A stretch of 7,862 nt of DNA from CAZOHN01 sp964579325 (GTDB lineage Bacteria > Pseudomonadota > Alphaproteobacteria > Rhodobacterales > Rhodobacteraceae), in the NCBI GenBank assembly GCA_964579325.1, contig CAZOHN010000168.1:1-7862 (forward strand). Direction: 5' to 3'. Every line of letters begins with the position of its first letter. The stretch's first letter is position 1. The position numbers and the translations under genes were made by a program. The notes beneath the pieces are model-generated. The model was given only the letters and a program-made list of their open reading frames with translations. It searched no databases and was not told the DNA's origin. Shown piece after piece: positions 6,073 to 7,862 of the stretch.

Positions 6073-6669
6073 TCACCGCAGCAGCATCCACAGGGCCACG
6101 GCGGCAAGCATCGCCCCGAAGGCCAGGTTCATCGGCCGCGCGCCCGACGTGCTGCGGACCCGCCGCATCAGGATGTCCCCCGCGAGCGTCCAGACGGTGA
6201 AGGCCATCAGGTTGTTGAGCGTGAAGACCGCCGTGATCCACAGGACCAGAGCCGGGTCGGCGGCCCCGTTCACCGGCAGGAACTGCGTGAACATCAGCGC
6301 GATGATGAGATAGGCTTTCGGATTGAGCAGCAGCAGGACCGCCCCATCCAGCGCCGTGGCCTGCCGCGCCACCGCGGTGTCCGTCGCCGCTCCGGCCCGC
6401 AGGAAGGTCCAGGCAAGCCAGAACACATAGGCCGCCCCGCCATAGCGCACGATATCGAACAGGATCGGGCTGAGCCGCGAAAGACCCGCAAACCCCAGCC
6501 CGACGGCCGCTGTCACTGCGAGGGTGGCAAGATGGTAGCCGCTCGTCGCGGGCAACGAGGCGCGCAGCCCGAAACGTCCGCCGATGGCGGCAAAGAACAT
6601 GTTCCCCGGCCCGGGGCTGTAGGCAAGGGGGATCACGAACAGGAGGAGAGCAAGGGTCATCTCGAGCAT
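6073..6669 (-). CDS. LysE family exporter (amino-acid or metabolite efflux)
   Basis: Inner-membrane transporter of the LysE/RhtB superfamily, which exports amino acids or related metabolites; the substrate is not predictable. The 198 residues fit the usual 190-210. The diagnostic early motif SPGPGNMFFAAIGGRFGLRA is at 18-37, followed by SGYHLATLAVTAAVGLGF (43-60). The second-half signature LLLLNPKAYLIIALMFTQFL is at 112-131 and NNLMAF at 152-157. About six hydrophobic segments are visible: 3-23, 40-63, 72-92, 110-131, 138-165 and 181-197. The ATG at 6669 is chosen because AAGGGA lies 7 bases upstream and the protein then begins directly with the first membrane helix. Upstream on the same strand, 256 bp away, is a thermonuclease-like gene. 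The stop faces the WYL regulator's stop, so control by that regulator is possible but not shown. Confidence 0.9.
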   Translation of the reverse strand: MLEMTLALLLFVIPLAYSPGPGNMFFAAIGGRFGLRASLPATSGYHLATLAVTAAVGLGFAGLSRLSPILFDIVRYGGAAYVFWLAWTFLRAGAATDTAVARQATALDGAVLLLLNPKAYLIIALMFTQFLPVNGAADPALVLWITAVFTLNNLMAFTVWTLAGDILMRRVRSTSGARPMNLAFGAMLAAVALWMLLR

Positions 6670-6682
6670 GGGAGCATCCCTT
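6670..6682 (-). promoter_or_regulatory. Ribosome binding site of the LysE-family gene, inside a small hairpin
   Basis: On the minus strand AAGGGA (6677-6682) lies 7 bases before the ATG at 6669 and supports that start. The bases GGGA-TGC-TCCC (6670-6680) can fold into a 4-bp stem that covers most of the Shine-Dalgarno right next to the start codon. This could lower translation, but such a short stem may also be accidental. Confidence 0.5.
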
Positions 6683-6775
6683 CGGGTCTGCTCCACCTTG
6701 CCCGGTGCAGGCGCGATCCTGCGACCCGCTTCCTGCGCAAACACTCGCCGCGCTCGGTCGCCACAAATGGTCGGG

Positions 6776-6801
6776 CCCCATCGGGAGAGGCTCCCGTGGG
6801 G
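6776..6801. repeat. Strong hairpin upstream of the LysE-family gene
   Basis: CCCCA (6776-6780), a bulged T, CGGGAG (6782-6787), loop AGG, then CTCCCG (6791-6796) and TGGGG (6797-6801). This makes an 11-bp stem with a single bulge and 100% pairing elsewhere. No T-run follows on either strand, so it is not a textbook intrinsic terminator. It lies about 107 bp before the LysE-family start and 125 bp after the nuclease stop on the minus strand. It may end nuclease transcription, stabilise an mRNA end or form part of the exporter's leader. The rest of 6670-6925 shows no gene or clear promoter. Confidence 0.5.
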
Positions 6802-6925
6802 TTGCCGCTGCGCGTCGGGACGGTTGAGGCTCGGACCGCGACAAGGATCTATCCGATGCGAACGGGTCCTTCGCGGGCCGCATCACGTTGGCCAGCCCCT
6901 TGAAGGCCGGGCGAAGCGCCGCCCC

Positions 6926-7498
6926 CTACCGCCCGCTATCCACGGTCATCCGACCCTTCTGCCGGGCATCCGCCCGCCACAACCTCTTACGGGCATCCGC
7001 CGTCTCGAAGGCGCGGTAGCGGCCGCCCGAGTACTTCTTCCAGTCGAGGGCCAGCCCCTGCTTCACCAGTTCCTCCGCAAGGTCGCGCCCGTCGTCGCGC
7101 CGGCAGGTCCCGACGAGCCGCCCGTGCGACAGCTCGTCGGTGAGTTCCACCGTGATCGTCCGGTTCCGGCACAGCTGCACCATCGCCCACTTCGCCTTCT
7201 GGCCCCAGGGGTGGTCCAGTTCCGGCGCGTCGATTCCCGCCAGCCGGATGTTCTGCCCGTCGATCACGATGGTGTCGCCATCGACCACCCATGCCCGCCC
7301 CTTCAGGATGCGCCGGCTCGGTTCGACCGGGGGGCTGGGCGGAACGCGGACCGGCGGCGGGATGTGCGAGGTCGAGCCTTGCGGATGCGCGGATGCCAAC
7401 GGTCGGAGCGGTGTCGGCCGGGGCGATGCATCTTGGTAGGAGCGGCGCCGCCGGGTGTCTCCGCCGAACACGATGGACAGCAGGCGAAAAAGTCCCAT
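6926..7498 (-). CDS. Thermonuclease-like (SNase family) protein with N-terminal anchor and Pro-rich linker
   Basis: Staphylococcal-nuclease-like protein of 190 residues, probably a calcium-dependent nuclease acting outside the cytoplasm. A short hydrophobic N-terminus (LFRLLSIVFGG, 3-13) may be a signal or anchor. A low-complexity Pro/Ser/Arg linker (about 16-62, PPPVRVPPSPPVEP) leads to the SNase fold at about 64-165. Core motifs are VVDGDTIVIDG (71-81, Asp73/Asp75), IRLAGIDAPELDHPWGQKA (84-102) and SHGRLVG (124-130), then LAEELVKQGLALDW (140-153). By comparison with S. aureus nuclease the active-site residues Arg35, Asp40, Glu43 and Arg87 correspond to Arg85, Asp90, Glu93 and Arg127, all present, so it may be active. 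The ATG at 7498 has GGGAG 9 bases upstream; an in-frame longer start at 7564 adds 22 residues without a better ribosome site. It is divergent from era across 142 bp. Role unknown. Confidence 0.87.
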   Translation of the reverse strand: MGLFRLLSIVFGGDTRRRRSYQDASPRPTPLRPLASAHPQGSTSHIPPPVRVPPSPPVEPSRRILKGRAWVVDGDTIVIDGQNIRLAGIDAPELDHPWGQKAKWAMVQLCRNRTITVELTDELSHGRLVGTCRRDDGRDLAEELVKQGLALDWKKYSGGRYRAFETADARKRLWRADARQKGRMTVDSGR

Positions 7499-7507
7499 AG
7501 CCGCAAA

Positions 7508-7512
7508 CTCCC
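7508..7512 (-). promoter_or_regulatory. Ribosome binding site of the thermonuclease-like gene
   Basis: GGGAG on the minus strand, 9 bases before the ATG at 7498. It decides in favour of this start over the in-frame start at 7564. Confidence 0.5.
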
Positions 7513-7640
7513 GCACGCCCCCGGTTGACCCTAGCGCCAGCCCGGCATGGCTGGACACCCGCAAGGTGTGGAAGGTCTGTTTCGAGGTGGTCGCCGGTCG
7601 CGCGATCGTCTATGTCCCCGGGGTCAGGACAGGGACCACC

Positions 7641-7862
7641 ATGACCACACGCGCCGGTTTCGTCGCCCTCATCGGAGAGCCCAACGCGGGCAAGTCCACG
7701 CTCCTCAACCGTATGGTGGGTGCGAAGGTCTCGATCGTGACCCACAAGGTCCAGACCACGCGCGCGCGCATCCGCGGGGTTGCGATGGAGGGGCAGAGCC
7801 AGATCGTCTTCGTCGACACGCCGGGTCTGTTCCGTCCGCGCCGCCGGCTCGACCGGGCGATG
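7641..7862 (+). CDS. era: GTPase Era, 5' part only
   Basis: Essential GTPase that binds 16S rRNA near its 3' end and assists assembly of the small ribosomal subunit. The first 74 codons are present, and the frame runs off the right window edge. The G domain begins immediately. The G1/P-loop is GEPNAGKST (12-20), the G2 region is KVQTTRARIRGV (40-51) and G3 is DTPGLF (62-67). The remaining G domain and the KH domain lie outside. ATG 7641 is chosen because AGGGA (7631-7635) lies 5 bases upstream and TRAGFVALIGEPNAGKST is the normal Era N-terminus. The frame is open upstream to at least the nuclease start, but that stretch does not resemble Era. In many bacteria era directly follows rnc; here a four-gene block separates them, so era probably needs its own promoter within 7499-7640, where I see only weak candidates. 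Confidence 0.96.
   Translation, partial: MTTRAGFVALIGEPNAGKSTLLNRMVGAKVSIVTHKVQTTRARIRGVAMEGQSQIVFVDTPGLFRPRRRLDRAM

Noticed and set aside
5458..6107. Two ~200-codon minus-strand frames opposite the WYL gene
   Set aside because: The WYL protein has clear HTH and WYL motifs on the plus strand. The antisense frames are Arg/Pro/Gly-rich with no motif.
6906..6925. GGGCG/CGCCC hairpin just after the nuclease stop on the minus strand
   Set aside because: Five base pairs with no following T-run; common in DNA of this GC content.
6668..7528. 286-codon plus-strand frame across the LysE leader and nuclease
   Set aside because: It is antisense to the SNase domain, which has full active-site motifs, and shows only low-complexity Pro/Arg sequence.

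Overview
The window is GC-rich DNA with dense, tightly packed genes. It carries a gene order typical of Rhodobacterales (Alphaproteobacteria): an RSH-type (p)ppGpp gene, a DUF2062 membrane protein, pdxJ, acpS, lepB, rnc and, after an interruption, era. The organism assignment is an inference from gene order, GTG starts with GTGA overlaps, strong G/C third positions and the style of the proteins. No rRNA, tRNA, insertion sequence, CRISPR array or attachment site is visible.

Region 1 (2-4814, all + strand) is a housekeeping operon. It opens inside the 3' part of the RSH stringent-response gene, followed by a DUF2062 membrane protein, pdxJ (vitamin B6), acpS (holo-ACP synthase), lepB (signal peptidase I) and rnc (RNase III). 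The pdxJ/acpS and lepB/rnc junctions are 4-bp GTGA overlaps. The one large break is 246 bp before lepB, which holds a possible promoter and a GC-rich hairpin.

Region 2 (4829-7498) is an accessory block between rnc and era. It contains a Rid (YjgF/UK114) family protein on the minus strand and a divergent HTH-WYL transcription regulator on the plus strand. A LysE-family exporter and a membrane-anchored thermonuclease-like protein follow, both on the minus strand. The Rid protein belongs to a subfamily that lacks the arginine needed for canonical enamine/imine deamination. The intergenic DNA between it and the WYL gene carries a good 19-bp quasi-palindrome plus a third matching half-site, a natural candidate operator for the regulator.

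Region 3 (7641-7862) is the 5' end of era, the ribosome-assembly GTPase, cut off by the window edge. In many bacteria rnc and era are adjacent, so the four intervening genes look like a lineage-specific insertion. The core genes are ordinary. The points worth a second look are the Rid/WYL pair and its operator-like DNA, the non-canonical Rid protein, and hairpins in front of the LysE gene.
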